Below, piece after piece: positions 9,481 to 17,057 of a DNA stretch of 35,035 nt. Origin of the DNA: Pedobacter sp. ASV12 (GTDB lineage Bacteria > Bacteroidota > Bacteroidia > Sphingobacteriales > Sphingobacteriaceae); assembly GCF_016429155.1 (NCBI RefSeq), contig NZ_JAELUC010000038.1:1-35035 (forward strand), read 5' to 3'. The number at the start of each line of letters is the position of its first letter. The first letter of the stretch is position 1. The notes beneath the pieces were generated by a model. The model had not been told where the DNA came from and ran no database searches. It saw only the letters and a program-made list of their open reading frames with translations. The position numbers were made by a program, and so were the translations under genes.

Positions 9481-9557
9481 TTCCACCTTCCACCTTCCAC
9501 CTTCCACCTTCCACCTTCTACCTTCCACCTTCTACCTTTAACCTTTAACCTTCCACC
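9481..9557. repeat. Heptanucleotide tandem repeat (TTCCACC)n, 11 units
   Basis: Eleven consecutive 7-mers, mostly TTCCACC with TTCTACC and TTTAACC variants, fill the space up to the stop codon of the convergent AraC gene at 9561. No ORF or hairpin is needed to explain it. A second 7-mer array of different sequence lies at 32964-33019. Confidence 0.93.
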
Positions 9558-9560
9558 TTC

Positions 9561-10541
9561 TCAAGAAACCAACATCTTTTTATGGTATTTATTGCGGTAG
9601 TCGACAGGGGTAAGGCCGGTTATTTTCTTGAAAACATCCCTAAAAGCCTTGGTGTCGGTATAGCCCACATCAAACATCACCTCGGTAATGTTTTTCCGGC
9701 TCGATTCGAAACTGCGTTTAGCAGCCTCTATTTTTACCCTTTGTATATATTCGATTACCGTGTTGTTGGTAGCCTTTTTAAAGCGACGTTCAAAGCTTCT
9801 TCGGCCCAGGGGCACCATATCGGCCAATTGGTCAACCGTTAACTTGTCTTGGTAGTGCTCGTCTATAAAATCCTGGGCTTTTTTAATTTCTTCGTCGTTG
9901 TGTTTCTTTTGCCCCTGAAACATCATAAAGGCCAATTGGTTTTCGCGATCAATATCGATGGCAAAATACTTGGAAGCCAAGATGGCCGTGTCGCGGTCGG
10001 TATATTTCTCTACCAGGTAAAGCAGCAAGTTCCAATAAGAATTGGCACCTCCGCTCGAGTAAATACCCCGTTCTTCGGTAATGATGCTGCCATCAACCAG
10101 TTCAACATTCGGGAACATGTTTCTAAAGTCTGTGGCCAAATGCCAATGTGTAGAACACTTTTTGCCATCCAGCAATCCGGTAGAAGCCAATAAAAAAGCC
10201 CCTAAACATAGCGAAACCACTTCGGCGCCTTTGCGGTATTGCTCTACTATCCAGGGTTGCAGTTCCTTGTTCAGCTCCACGGCGTGGCTCATGTCGCCAC
10301 TCAGGGCAGGAATAAAAATCAGGTCGGTTTTGGCAAGGTCGTCAATAAGCGTATCGGTATGTACCGAAAACAGGTTGTTGTTCAGCTTCATCTCTTTTTT
10401 TACGCCCACCAACTGTACATGGAACAAGGGAGCCTTGCCGGATGCGGTCAAAAAATCATTCACCGTGGTAAATAGATACCGGGGGTCTGCAATGGCTTCT
10501 ATCACAGCAGTTTCGGGTACAAGGATGGAGATGTGTTTCAT
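9561..10541 (-). CDS. GlxA-type transcriptional regulator (DJ-1/PfpI + AraC HTH)
   Basis: 326 aa. Residues 1 to about 195 form a DJ-1/PfpI-like domain with the nucleophile-elbow region SLCLGAFLLA (Cys112), followed by a C-terminal AraC double helix-turn-helix (about 220-322) ending in the family-typical DVGYTDTKAFRDVFKKITGLTP. Known: GlxA-family regulators bind small amine or amino-acid-related ligands through the DJ-1 domain and activate nearby genes. It is divergent from the VOC/PhnB-like gene at 10706 (164-bp gap), which is the most obvious candidate target. The start ATG is supported by a promoter-like box 24 bp upstream. Ligand unknown. Confidence 0.9.
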   Translation of the reverse strand: MKHISILVPETAVIEAIADPRYLFTTVNDFLTASGKAPLFHVQLVGVKKEMKLNNNLFSVHTDTLIDDLAKTDLIFIPALSGDMSHAVELNKELQPWIVEQYRKGAEVVSLCLGAFLLASTGLLDGKKCSTHWHLATDFRNMFPNVELVDGSIITEERGIYSSGGANSYWNLLLYLVEKYTDRDTAILASKYFAIDIDRENQLAFMMFQGQKKHNDEEIKKAQDFIDEHYQDKLTVDQLADMVPLGRRSFERRFKKATNNTVIEYIQRVKIEAAKRSFESSRKNITEVMFDVGYTDTKAFRDVFKKITGLTPVDYRNKYHKKMLVS

Positions 10542-10565
10542 GGGCCGTATTTAATTTTGATGAAA

Positions 10566-10596
10566 CAAATATAAGCGAAGGCTTTGTCGCAAACAA
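10566..10596 (-). promoter_or_regulatory. Bacteroidota-type promoter of the GlxA-type gene
   Basis: Read on the minus strand, TATATTTG (10566-10573) fits the TAnnTTTG -7 element exactly. A TTG at 10594-10596 lies 20 bp upstream and a TTTG at 10590-10593 lies 16 bp upstream as -33 candidates. The start codon is 24 bp downstream of the -7 box. Confidence 0.55.
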
Positions 10597-10705
10597 CCCC
10601 TCGAATTGTCTTTTATACCCTATTCGGCACAAAGGGCTACAGGCTAAATTTGTAAGGTAAATAACAGTAAATATTGTTTTTTATCCTCATCAAGAAGTTT
10701 AACAA

Positions 10706-11116
10706 ATGGCGCAGCTTTATTCATATCTTACTTTTAATGGCAATTGCAGGCAGGCCATGACCTTTTATCAAAGCTGTTTGGGTGGCGAATTGGAACTGCA
10801 AACCATTGGCCAAGCCCCCTTAAGCGAACCCTTACCCGCCAACATCAAAGCCTATATTGTACAGGCTACTTTGCGTAAAGACAATTTGGTGCTCATGGCA
10901 ACCGATATGGTAGCCAATGAGGGCTTAAACTCGGGCAATTCGGTGTCGCTGTTGCTCAATTGCCAATCAGAACAGGAACTCCATCATTATTACCGTCAAT
11001 TGGCTAGGCAGGGCCAGGCTACCCAACCTTTAGCAACCAATTTTTGGGGTGCCATATTCGGTTCGCTAACCGATCAGTTTGGTGTCAGGTGGCTGTTAAA
11101 TTATGATCAAAGTTAG
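10706..11116 (+). CDS. VOC-superfamily PhnB-like protein
   Basis: 136 aa, the usual length of the PhnB/3-demethylubiquinone-methyltransferase-like branch of the glyoxalase/VOC fold. Seen: N-terminal YLTFNGNCRQAMTFYQSCLGGEL, the family signature for a first beta-alpha-beta module, then a second module ending FWGAIFGSLTDQFGVRWLLNYD. Known: members are small dimers, often without proven activity. A TAAATTTG box at 10645-10652 could be its -7 element, without an obvious -33. Divergent from the GlxA-type regulator, so co-regulation is plausible. Substrate not predictable. Confidence 0.88.
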   Translation: MAQLYSYLTFNGNCRQAMTFYQSCLGGELELQTIGQAPLSEPLPANIKAYIVQATLRKDNLVLMATDMVANEGLNSGNSVSLLLNCQSEQELHHYYRQLARQGQATQPLATNFWGAIFGSLTDQFGVRWLLNYDQS

Positions 11117-11215
11117 TTTGCTGGTTCATTAGCCTATTGGGCAGGGTGGTGCGTGGGTTGATTCCGCAAACAAATTCCAATTACTTTCGTTTACTTTGTA
11201 TGCAAATGAGCTGGC

Positions 11216-11719
11216 ATGAAACATAAGCCTTATTCAATAGCAGAAGAAGATATTATTAAGGTCCCTAAGTTTGAAGAAAGCGCAGGGTTTTACACCACCA
11301 AGCAACGGAGTAAAACGATGTCTAAAATTAGGGGGAAGCATAGCGTGCCCGAATTGTTACTCAGAAAGGCATTATGGGCCGCCAACATCCGTTTTCGTCT
11401 GCACAGAAACGACCTGCCCGGCAAGCCAGATATTGTGATCGACAAATACCGCTTGGCCATTTTTGTAGATGGCGATTTCTGGCACGGCTACGAATGGACC
11501 AAACGCAAACCCAAAAGCAATCTGGGTTTCTGGATACCCAAAATAGAACGGAACATGCAACGCGATAAATTTGCCAACGAAAGCTTGGGCTTAATGGGCT
11601 ACAATGTAATGCGCTTTTGGGAGCATGAGGTAAAACAGAACCTCAAGGCCTGCGTAAATCAAATTCAACTGTATATCGAAGCCGCGCAAACTGGTCGAGT
11701 ACCCGGCAACGATCAATGA
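11216..11719 (+). CDS. vsr: Very short patch repair (Vsr) endonuclease
   Basis: 167 aa. Motifs: RSKTMSKIRGKHSVPELLLRKALW near the N-terminus, PGKPDIV with the metal-binding Asp, IFVDGDFWHGYEW (catalytic His region), FWIPKIERNMQRD and VMRFWEHEV. Known: Vsr nicks 5' to the T of T:G mismatches produced by deamination of 5-methylcytosine and is typically encoded beside its cytosine-5 methyltransferase, as here (MTase starts 95 bp downstream). Odd: E. coli Vsr has a structural zinc site with Cys ligands, one of them in GCFWH; here that Cys is Asp, and the protein has only one Cys (in KACVNQ), so the zinc site is absent. This may be the norm in a Bacteroidota subgroup. Confidence 0.9.
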   Translation: MKHKPYSIAEEDIIKVPKFEESAGFYTTKQRSKTMSKIRGKHSVPELLLRKALWAANIRFRLHRNDLPGKPDIVIDKYRLAIFVDGDFWHGYEWTKRKPKSNLGFWIPKIERNMQRDKFANESLGLMGYNVMRFWEHEVKQNLKACVNQIQLYIEAAQTGRVPGNDQ

Positions 11720-11814
11720 AGATTTCTTCATGACGACAAAATGTTGAAAAAGATTGGAATTAAAATTTTAATTTAGGCCTTTGCCAATCAATCTGGTTGG
11801 TTTCCCCGTACAAT

Positions 11815-12828
11815 ATGAGTAAGAAATTTAAGGTAGGTAGCCTCTATGCAGGCGTTGGTGGCATTTGTCAAGGATTTATAGCGGCAGGAATGGAATTGGC
11901 CTGGGCCAACGAATTTGATAAATATGCCTGCATTACCTATCGCGAAAATTTTAAACATACGCTTCACGAAGGCGATGTATTTGAACTCGATCCCAAAACC
12001 CTGCAGCCCATTGATGTGTTGGCCGGTGGTTTCCCCTGTCAGCCTTTTTCTATTGCAGGCTATCGCAAAGGTTTTGAAGACCAGCGTGGCAACCATTTTT
12101 TCAGGATCATCCAATATGCCGAAGAACTGCAACCCAAGGTACTGTTGCTCGAAAACGTCAAAAACCTAACTTCTCACGATAAGGGAAACACTTTTAAGGT
12201 CATTATAGAAACTTTAAGAACTTTAAATTACACCGTTTTTACCAAAGTGCTCAACTCCAAAGAGTTTGGCAATATCCCCCAAAATAGGGAACGTATCTAC
12301 ATTGTGGCCTTTAAAAACAATGCGCAAGGCGAAGACATTTATGGCAAACACTTTCAATTTCCCGAGCCTCTGCCTTTAAAGGTTAAAATTAGCGACCTGA
12401 TCACCCCGCACGAAGTGGCGCGCAAATATTATTATGGACCAGACAAGATGATCCATAACGAATTGGCGCAAAACGTAAGGTCGAAGGAAACGGTTTACCA
12501 ATGGCGCAGGCATTACGTGCGCGAGAACAAGCAAAATGTTTGTCCAACCTTAACGGCCAACATGGGCATGGGTGGCCATAATGTGCCAATTGTTTTAACC
12601 GAAGAGGGTATCAGGAAACTCACGCCGGCAGAATGCTTCAGGTTTCAGGGCTTTCCAGAAGATTTTAAACTGCCAGCCATTTCAGAAGCCCAGCTGTACA
12701 AACAAGCGGGCAATTCGGTAACCGTACCGGTTATTGCCAGGATTGCCACCAACATTAAATATGCTTTGTTGCAGGAGCCTGCAGTTGCTCAAGGCAAGAC
12801 AAAAGGCAAAAAGAAAGCTACGGCGTAG
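11815..12828 (+). CDS. DNA (cytosine-5-)-methyltransferase, Dcm family
   Basis: 337 aa from ATG 11815; an upstream in-frame TTG (11797) is not needed. Ordered m5C motifs: I SLYAGVGGICQGF, IV GGFPCQPFS with catalytic Cys75, VI ENVKN, VIII QNRERIYIV, then a variable target-recognition region (about 190-260), IX LTPAECFRFQGFP and X QAGNSVTVPV. It methylates cytosine at C5 using S-adenosylmethionine. The upstream vsr gene repairs the deamination hazard of this modification, and the convergent gene at 12818 is the likely cognate endonuclease; the two genes overlap by 11 bp at their 3' ends. Recognition sequence cannot be deduced. Confidence 0.95.
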   Translation: MSKKFKVGSLYAGVGGICQGFIAAGMELAWANEFDKYACITYRENFKHTLHEGDVFELDPKTLQPIDVLAGGFPCQPFSIAGYRKGFEDQRGNHFFRIIQYAEELQPKVLLLENVKNLTSHDKGNTFKVIIETLRTLNYTVFTKVLNSKEFGNIPQNRERIYIVAFKNNAQGEDIYGKHFQFPEPLPLKVKISDLITPHEVARKYYYGPDKMIHNELAQNVRSKETVYQWRRHYVRENKQNVCPTLTANMGMGGHNVPIVLTEEGIRKLTPAECFRFQGFPEDFKLPAISEAQLYKQAGNSVTVPVIARIATNIKYALLQEPAVAQGKTKGKKKATA

Positions 12829-13573
12829 CTGGATGTAGCTTTTTGAGCAATTGTTCGAAAGTATGCATATCGCCGCTCTGTACATAATAGTTCGGGGCAT
12901 CCATGCTGATCTTGCCATTCAGCCATGCATTCTGGGGCAAAATGAATCTGCAGTTGATCAGTTCTTTCAGCTCGCCCTTTCCGATGCATCCGGCAATATC
13001 AAACTCCCAGTTTTCGGCAAAAAACAGTGCTTTTAAGGCTTCGTATGCAGGCTTGTCATGAGCCAATAGAGGATGATGGGCAAACAAGGTCTTGCCATCG
13101 GGCTTGATGCGGCATAAAATGAAGAAATCGTAGCAAGAACCATCCGGAATGTAATGGGCGTCTTCATCCCAGTCTTTGGTTTCCAATAGCATCAGATTCG
13201 AAAAATGCGCAGCCGATTTAATGCTGAGCTTATTGCCCAGACAGTCGAAATCGCCATTGTCCCAAATGCCTTTGCCCATCACGTTCAAGTCGGGTGGGCA
13301 CAAGGTGATGCCATGTTCGCTAAATTTTCTGTATATCCCAAATTCGGCCAGCTTTCCCTGTAACGTATTGATGAAAAGTTCGCCCGGGCTCCGATGGGTA
13401 TGGCCACCCGAACGGATGTTTCGATGATGCCCTTCGGTAAAGCACATGGTATAGGCAAAGTCAAAAGCCTCTGGCAAGAAATCGTTTAGGCTAAATAAAG
13501 AGTTAAACGCTCTTTTGCTGTTGACGGTAAAATTTTGAAAACCGGTTCGAGAAAGTCTTTGGAACTTGGCCAT
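12818..13573 (-). CDS. Candidate type II restriction endonuclease
   Basis: 251 aa, no family recognised with certainty. Context is the main argument: it is tail-to-tail with, and overlaps, an m5C methyltransferase that follows a vsr gene. Seen in the protein: GELFINTLQGKLAEF (Glu77), then GDFDCLGNKLSIKSAAHF with Asp108/Asp110 and Ser117-Ile-Lys119, then LMLLETKDW. The spaced Glu...Asp...(S)xK arrangement is compatible with a PD-(D/E)xK nuclease core in which the second acidic residue is replaced. No signal peptide or membrane segment. Inferred: it cuts the unmethylated site recognised by the adjacent methyltransferase. It could alternatively be another DNA-binding accessory of the island. Confidence 0.6.
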   Translation of the reverse strand: MAKFQRLSRTGFQNFTVNSKRAFNSLFSLNDFLPEAFDFAYTMCFTEGHHRNIRSGGHTHRSPGELFINTLQGKLAEFGIYRKFSEHGITLCPPDLNVMGKGIWDNGDFDCLGNKLSIKSAAHFSNLMLLETKDWDEDAHYIPDGSCYDFFILCRIKPDGKTLFAHHPLLAHDKPAYEALKALFFAENWEFDIAGCIGKGELKELINCRFILPQNAWLNGKISMDAPNYYVQSGDMHTFEQLLKKLHPATP

Positions 13574-13636
13574 TTCAAATAGGTTAGCTTCCTAAAGATA
13601 GCTAAAATTGAAAAGCCTGTTTGCTTATTAATGGAA

Positions 13637-14044
13637 TTAAGCTACGAATAAACCTTTTTTGCTGATGTAAAGTGCGCCAAGGCCACCAACTGCTATTAAA
13701 ATAACCCAAGTATAATCGTCTAAAGGAAGGTTCATCGGAGCGCAGTTGTTATCGGCAGGGTTGAAATAATAAACCGTACCCCAGTTTACGCCAATTACTT
13801 GGCATTTGTCATTGCTGTCAGTACGCGGAGAAATTCTATTGTCTCTAATGCCACAGTTAGAATCTCCATCCCACCACCTGATGGTGATAGGCTCACTTGC
13901 ATAATAAGTTGGGTAACCAGAAGCATTTACGCCGCCTGTGGCGTTAGGATAAATGGTGTTGCCAACGTTGCAACCGTAATTGGCCATTGCGCTGAAAGAA
14001 AGGATAAGTAGAGAAGCGGCTAGAATATATTTTAAAAATTTCAT
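13637..14044 (-). CDS. Small exported Cys-containing protein with PLD-TM-basic C-terminus (copy A)
   Basis: 135 aa. Signal peptide (MKFLKYILAASLLILSFSAMA) followed by NYGCNVG, a ~85-residue polar ectodomain with four Cys, then NNCAPMNLPLDDYTW, a hydrophobic helix (VILIAVGGLGALYI) and a basic tail SKKGLFVA. The end resembles PEP-CTERM/PID-CTERM-type sorting signals (short motif, helix, basic residues). The proteins at 22978 and 23547 share the architecture. Inferred: exported, held in the membrane and possibly processed by an exosortase-like enzyme, none of which is encoded here. A perfect palindrome lies 16 bp upstream of the start. The gene separates the restriction genes from the HNH gene and is probably an independent unit. 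Confidence 0.75.
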   Translation of the reverse strand: MKFLKYILAASLLILSFSAMANYGCNVGNTIYPNATGGVNASGYPTYYASEPITIRWWDGDSNCGIRDNRISPRTDSNDKCQVIGVNWGTVYYFNPADNNCAPMNLPLDDYTWVILIAVGGLGALYISKKGLFVA

Positions 14045-14059
14045 GACTTTGGATGTTAC

Positions 14060-14071
14060 GTGTTATAACAC
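14060..14071. promoter_or_regulatory. 12-bp perfect palindrome upstream of small exported protein A
   Basis: GTGTTATAACAC lies 16-27 bp upstream of the start codon of the minus-strand gene ending at 14044. Its position would suit an operator or a leader element; no regulator is assigned. Confidence 0.35.
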
Positions 14072-14299
14072 CCATTAGGCAACTTGTAGGCCAGCTCGAA
14101 AACGCAGCAGCCTAGCTTTGTCATGGAAATTTCAGGGAGGGCCTCTATCTGTGTTTAAACATATATGTTGATGCGTAAATAGGCCCCAAATATTCTTTTA
14201 GGCGGTTTTGGAGAAAAACCAAAAATTAACTACGATGTGGAAATATGGGGAATTATTTGCTCGGTGTGAATTCCACGATTTGGGGAAATGGGATTAGGG

Positions 14300-14331
14300 T
14301 TGTTAATTATTAAGCAAAATATTTAGCTTTG
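14300..14331 (+). promoter_or_regulatory. Promoter of the HNH endonuclease gene
   Basis: TAGCTTTG (14324-14331) matches the TAnnTTTG element, with TTG at 14300-14302 spaced 21 bp upstream. The ATG at 14341 begins only 9 nt after the box, implying a very short or absent 5' leader. Confidence 0.5.
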
Positions 14332-14340
14332 ATTAATAAA

Positions 14341-15105
14341 ATGAAAGCTGGACAAAAATTATGGACTTGGGATGAGTTAATCCTCGCCATGAATCTTTAT
14401 TGCAATTTGCCATTTGGAAAAATGCATCGCCTCAATCCAGAGGTCATTGAATTAGCTTCAGTTATTGGGAGAACGCCTAGTGCTGTTGCCTATAAACTAG
14501 GCAATTTGGCCAGTCTTGATCCGAGTTTAAAGGCACGGGGCATAAAGGGTACTGACCATAGAGGAGGTCTTGATGACAAGATCTGGGAAAGATTTTATCA
14601 GCATTGGGATGACTTGCCATTCGAAGCCGCTGAAGCTTACCAAAGAATAAGCGGAGGTGAAATACAATACTTAGCCATGCTTTTGGGAGCTGAAATCCCT
14701 GAAGGAAAAACAAGGGCGCAATTCATAAAAGCGAGAGTGGGACAACGCTCTTTTAGGAATTGGGTGCTGTCTTCATATAGTTATACTTGTTGTATTACCG
14801 GAATTAAACAACCTGAGTTATTAATCGCAGCACACATCAAGCCTTGGAGTATCGACGAAAAAAACAGAATGAATCCGAGTAATGGATTGTCCTTAAATGC
14901 TTTGCATGATAAGGCGTTTGAGCATGGCTATTTTACCATAACCCCTGATTACCTCATTAAAGTTTCGCCGTTAATTCTAAAACAGAAAAATAAGGCAATG
15001 GATTTTATCGTAAATTTTGAAGGCAAAAAAATTACATTGCCTTCAAAATTCTTACCTGATCCTGAACTTTTAAACTATCATAACGAAAAATGCTTTAAGC
15101 ATTGA
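14341..15105 (+). CDS. HNH endonuclease
   Basis: 254 aa from ATG 14341; a TTG twelve bases upstream is possible but lies inside the promoter box. The N-terminal half (WTWDELILAMNLYCNLPFGKMHRLNPEVIELASVIGRTPSAVAYKLGNLASLDP) is the helical specificity-type region common in this group. The C-terminal half carries the HNH core: YTCCITG, then AAHIKPW, then NPSNGLSLNALHDKAFEHGYF. Known: such proteins are annotated as HNH restriction endonucleases, including modification-dependent ones. It looks AT-richer than its neighbours, suggesting acquisition by transfer, and lies next to the vsr/MTase/candidate-nuclease group. It converges with aminopeptidase P, with a 2-bp gap between stop codons. Confidence 0.88.
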   Translation: MKAGQKLWTWDELILAMNLYCNLPFGKMHRLNPEVIELASVIGRTPSAVAYKLGNLASLDPSLKARGIKGTDHRGGLDDKIWERFYQHWDDLPFEAAEAYQRISGGEIQYLAMLLGAEIPEGKTRAQFIKARVGQRSFRNWVLSSYSYTCCITGIKQPELLIAAHIKPWSIDEKNRMNPSNGLSLNALHDKAFEHGYFTITPDYLIKVSPLILKQKNKAMDFIVNFEGKKITLPSKFLPDPELLNYHNEKCFKH

Positions 15106-15107
15106 GC

Positions 15108-16883
15108 TTATATCGCCTTCGTCATCTCCTTCAAAAATTCCCTTTCTTCTTCGTTCAATAATGGACTTAAACTGTTATAAACCTTTTCATGATAGCTGTT
15201 GAGCCAATCAATATGGCTTTGCTCCAACAGTTCTTTCTTCACAATTGTGGTATCGATAGGGGCCAAGGTTAAAGCCTCAAACGCATAGAATTCGTTAAAT
15301 TCGTTGGTTTGGTCTTTCACGGTCAGTACCAAATTCTCGATGCGGATTCCATGTTTGCCCGGGCGGTAAATGCCTGGTTCAATCGAAGTAATCATACCCA
15401 ATTCTACCGGAACGGCGGTTGCGGTTGGATTAAATACCTGCGGACCTTCGTGTACGTTTAAAAAATAGCCCACGCCATGGCCGGTACCGTGGCCATAGTT
15501 CAGTGCATAATCCCACATCGGCCTGCGGGTAATGGCGTCGATCTGGTAACCACAGGTGCCTTTTGGAAAACGGGTTTTGCAACCTTCAATCATGGCTTTC
15601 AATACCAAGGTGTAATCTGTGCTTTCTTCCTCGGTGTTGTTGCCCATCGGCATCACACGGGTAATATCGGTGGTGCCATAACGGTATTGTCCACCCGAAT
15701 CGACCAAGAAAAGGCCTTCGGCTTTAATGGCTACATTGCTGGCTTCGGTAGACGCGTAATGAGGCAAGGCTCCATGTGCCCGGTAGGCCGAAATGGTATT
15801 GAAGCTTTCGCCGATAAATCCCTCCTGGGCAGCCCTGAAGGCGCTAAGCTGGGCGGCAGCGGAAAGCTCCGTCATCTCAATCTTGCCTACGTTTTCTTTT
15901 ACCCATTTTAAAAACTGTGTGATGGCTACGCCGTCTCTGCGCATTACTTGGCGCGTGTTTTCTATCTCTGTTTCGTTTTTAACGGCTTTGAGGTGGGTTG
16001 AAGGATTGGTCTCCAATACACGGTTAACCGAAGCGGGTATCAATTTATAGAGTGCAAAGCAATTGCGTTTCGGGTCGATCAGAATGGTGCTCTCGGCCCT
16101 CAGAAACTGCAGGTCTTTGGCAATGGTGTCGTAGCCCAATAGCTCTACGCCGTTTGCATTTAAGGTGGCTTTGTCGGCCGCGTTTAGTTTGTCGTGCTGT
16201 ATGTACAACGTAGCCTGATCGGGCGTAATGAGCGCAAAACCCAAAACCACTGGGTTGTAGCTTACATCCGAACCACGCAGGTTAAACAGCCAAGCCAGAT
16301 CGTCTAAAGAAGAAATCAGGTGGCTATCGGCATGGTATTGCTTCAGGTATGCCCTAACTGCGGTCAGTTTGTCGGCTGTCGATTGGCCCGTATAGGTCTC
16401 GGCTATTAAAAATGCAAGCTCTTTGGGCAAGGCTGGCCTGTTTGCCCAGATTGGAGTTAGGTAATCCTTGTTCTCAAAACGGATGTCCTTGTAGGCCAGT
16501 TGCTGCTGCAAAAGTTCGCCTAATAAAATCGAAACCAATTTTTCGTCGAAAGCAATGATGGCATTCTGTTTTAAAGTGCCACCCAGCCATTGGATATATT
16601 CGGGCGCATGTTGCACCTTCAGTTTGACCAATTCAAAGCCGCTGCCTTTCAGTTGTTCTTCGGCTTGTTCAAAATACCTCGAATCTGCCCACAAGCCGGC
16701 AAAATCGTGTGTAATTACCACCGTACTTACCGAGCCTTTAAAACCGGTGGTAAAAGCAATGCATTTATAGTGGTCGGGCAAATATTCGCTGATGTGCGGA
16801 TCTGCCGATGGAATAATATAAGCGTCAACGCCATCGGTCTTCATTTGTTCGCGGATGGCATTCAGTTTTTCAGGATACGTCAT
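15108..16883 (-). CDS. pepP: Xaa-Pro aminopeptidase (aminopeptidase P, M24B)
   Basis: 591 aa from ATG 16883; two further codons upstream to a TTG are unlikely to be used. Two creatinase N-terminal-type domains (ADPHISEYLPDHYKCIAFTTGFKGS at the start) precede the pita-bread catalytic domain. Metal-ligand motifs: LVDSGGQYRYGTTDITRV (about 390-410, two Asp), GHGTGHGVG (about 468, His), EPGIY (about 500, Glu) and ENLV (about 516, Glu). It removes N-terminal residues preceding proline using two divalent metals, in the cytoplasm. No signal peptide. Proximity to the hydroxyproline genes is suggestive for processing of proline- or hydroxyproline-rich peptides, but it is on the opposite strand and separately transcribed. 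Confidence 0.94.
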   Translation of the reverse strand: MTYPEKLNAIREQMKTDGVDAYIIPSADPHISEYLPDHYKCIAFTTGFKGSVSTVVITHDFAGLWADSRYFEQAEEQLKGSGFELVKLKVQHAPEYIQWLGGTLKQNAIIAFDEKLVSILLGELLQQQLAYKDIRFENKDYLTPIWANRPALPKELAFLIAETYTGQSTADKLTAVRAYLKQYHADSHLISSLDDLAWLFNLRGSDVSYNPVVLGFALITPDQATLYIQHDKLNAADKATLNANGVELLGYDTIAKDLQFLRAESTILIDPKRNCFALYKLIPASVNRVLETNPSTHLKAVKNETEIENTRQVMRRDGVAITQFLKWVKENVGKIEMTELSAAAQLSAFRAAQEGFIGESFNTISAYRAHGALPHYASTEASNVAIKAEGLFLVDSGGQYRYGTTDITRVMPMGNNTEEESTDYTLVLKAMIEGCKTRFPKGTCGYQIDAITRRPMWDYALNYGHGTGHGVGYFLNVHEGPQVFNPTATAVPVELGMITSIEPGIYRPGKHGIRIENLVLTVKDQTNEFNEFYAFEALTLAPIDTTIVKKELLEQSHIDWLNSYHEKVYNSLSPLLNEEEREFLKEMTKAI

Positions 16884-16886
16884 GCG

Positions 16887-16894
16887 CAAATCTA
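16887..16894 (-). promoter_or_regulatory. -7 element immediately before aminopeptidase P
   Basis: On the minus strand TAGATTTG fits TAnnTTTG and ends 3 nt before the ATG. If used, the transcript would be leaderless. No clear -33 partner, so it may be fortuitous. Confidence 0.3.
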
Positions 16895-17057
16895 AACGAA
16901 AAAGAATTTAAAGTGAAAGCTAAAAAAGAGTTTATGGCATTCGAACGACGTTCGTTGTGCCTGTTCGACTTAAATATGTTGATTTATCTGCAAATTTTAA
17001 CCTGTTTTCGTTTGTTTTTAAATTTTTTGGGTTAATATTGATTTTGCTTTCTCAAAA

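Noticed and set aside
11717..11730. Small inverted repeat TGAAGATTTCTTCA at the vsr stop codon
   Set aside because: 6-bp AT-rich arms without a T run; too weak to call a terminator.
14113..14157. TAGCTTTG box followed by an 11-codon ORF (MEISGRASICV) upstream of the HNH gene
   Set aside because: Resembles the Rrf2 promoter layout, but no -33 element is present and such a short frame is easily fortuitous; a leader peptide cannot be supported.
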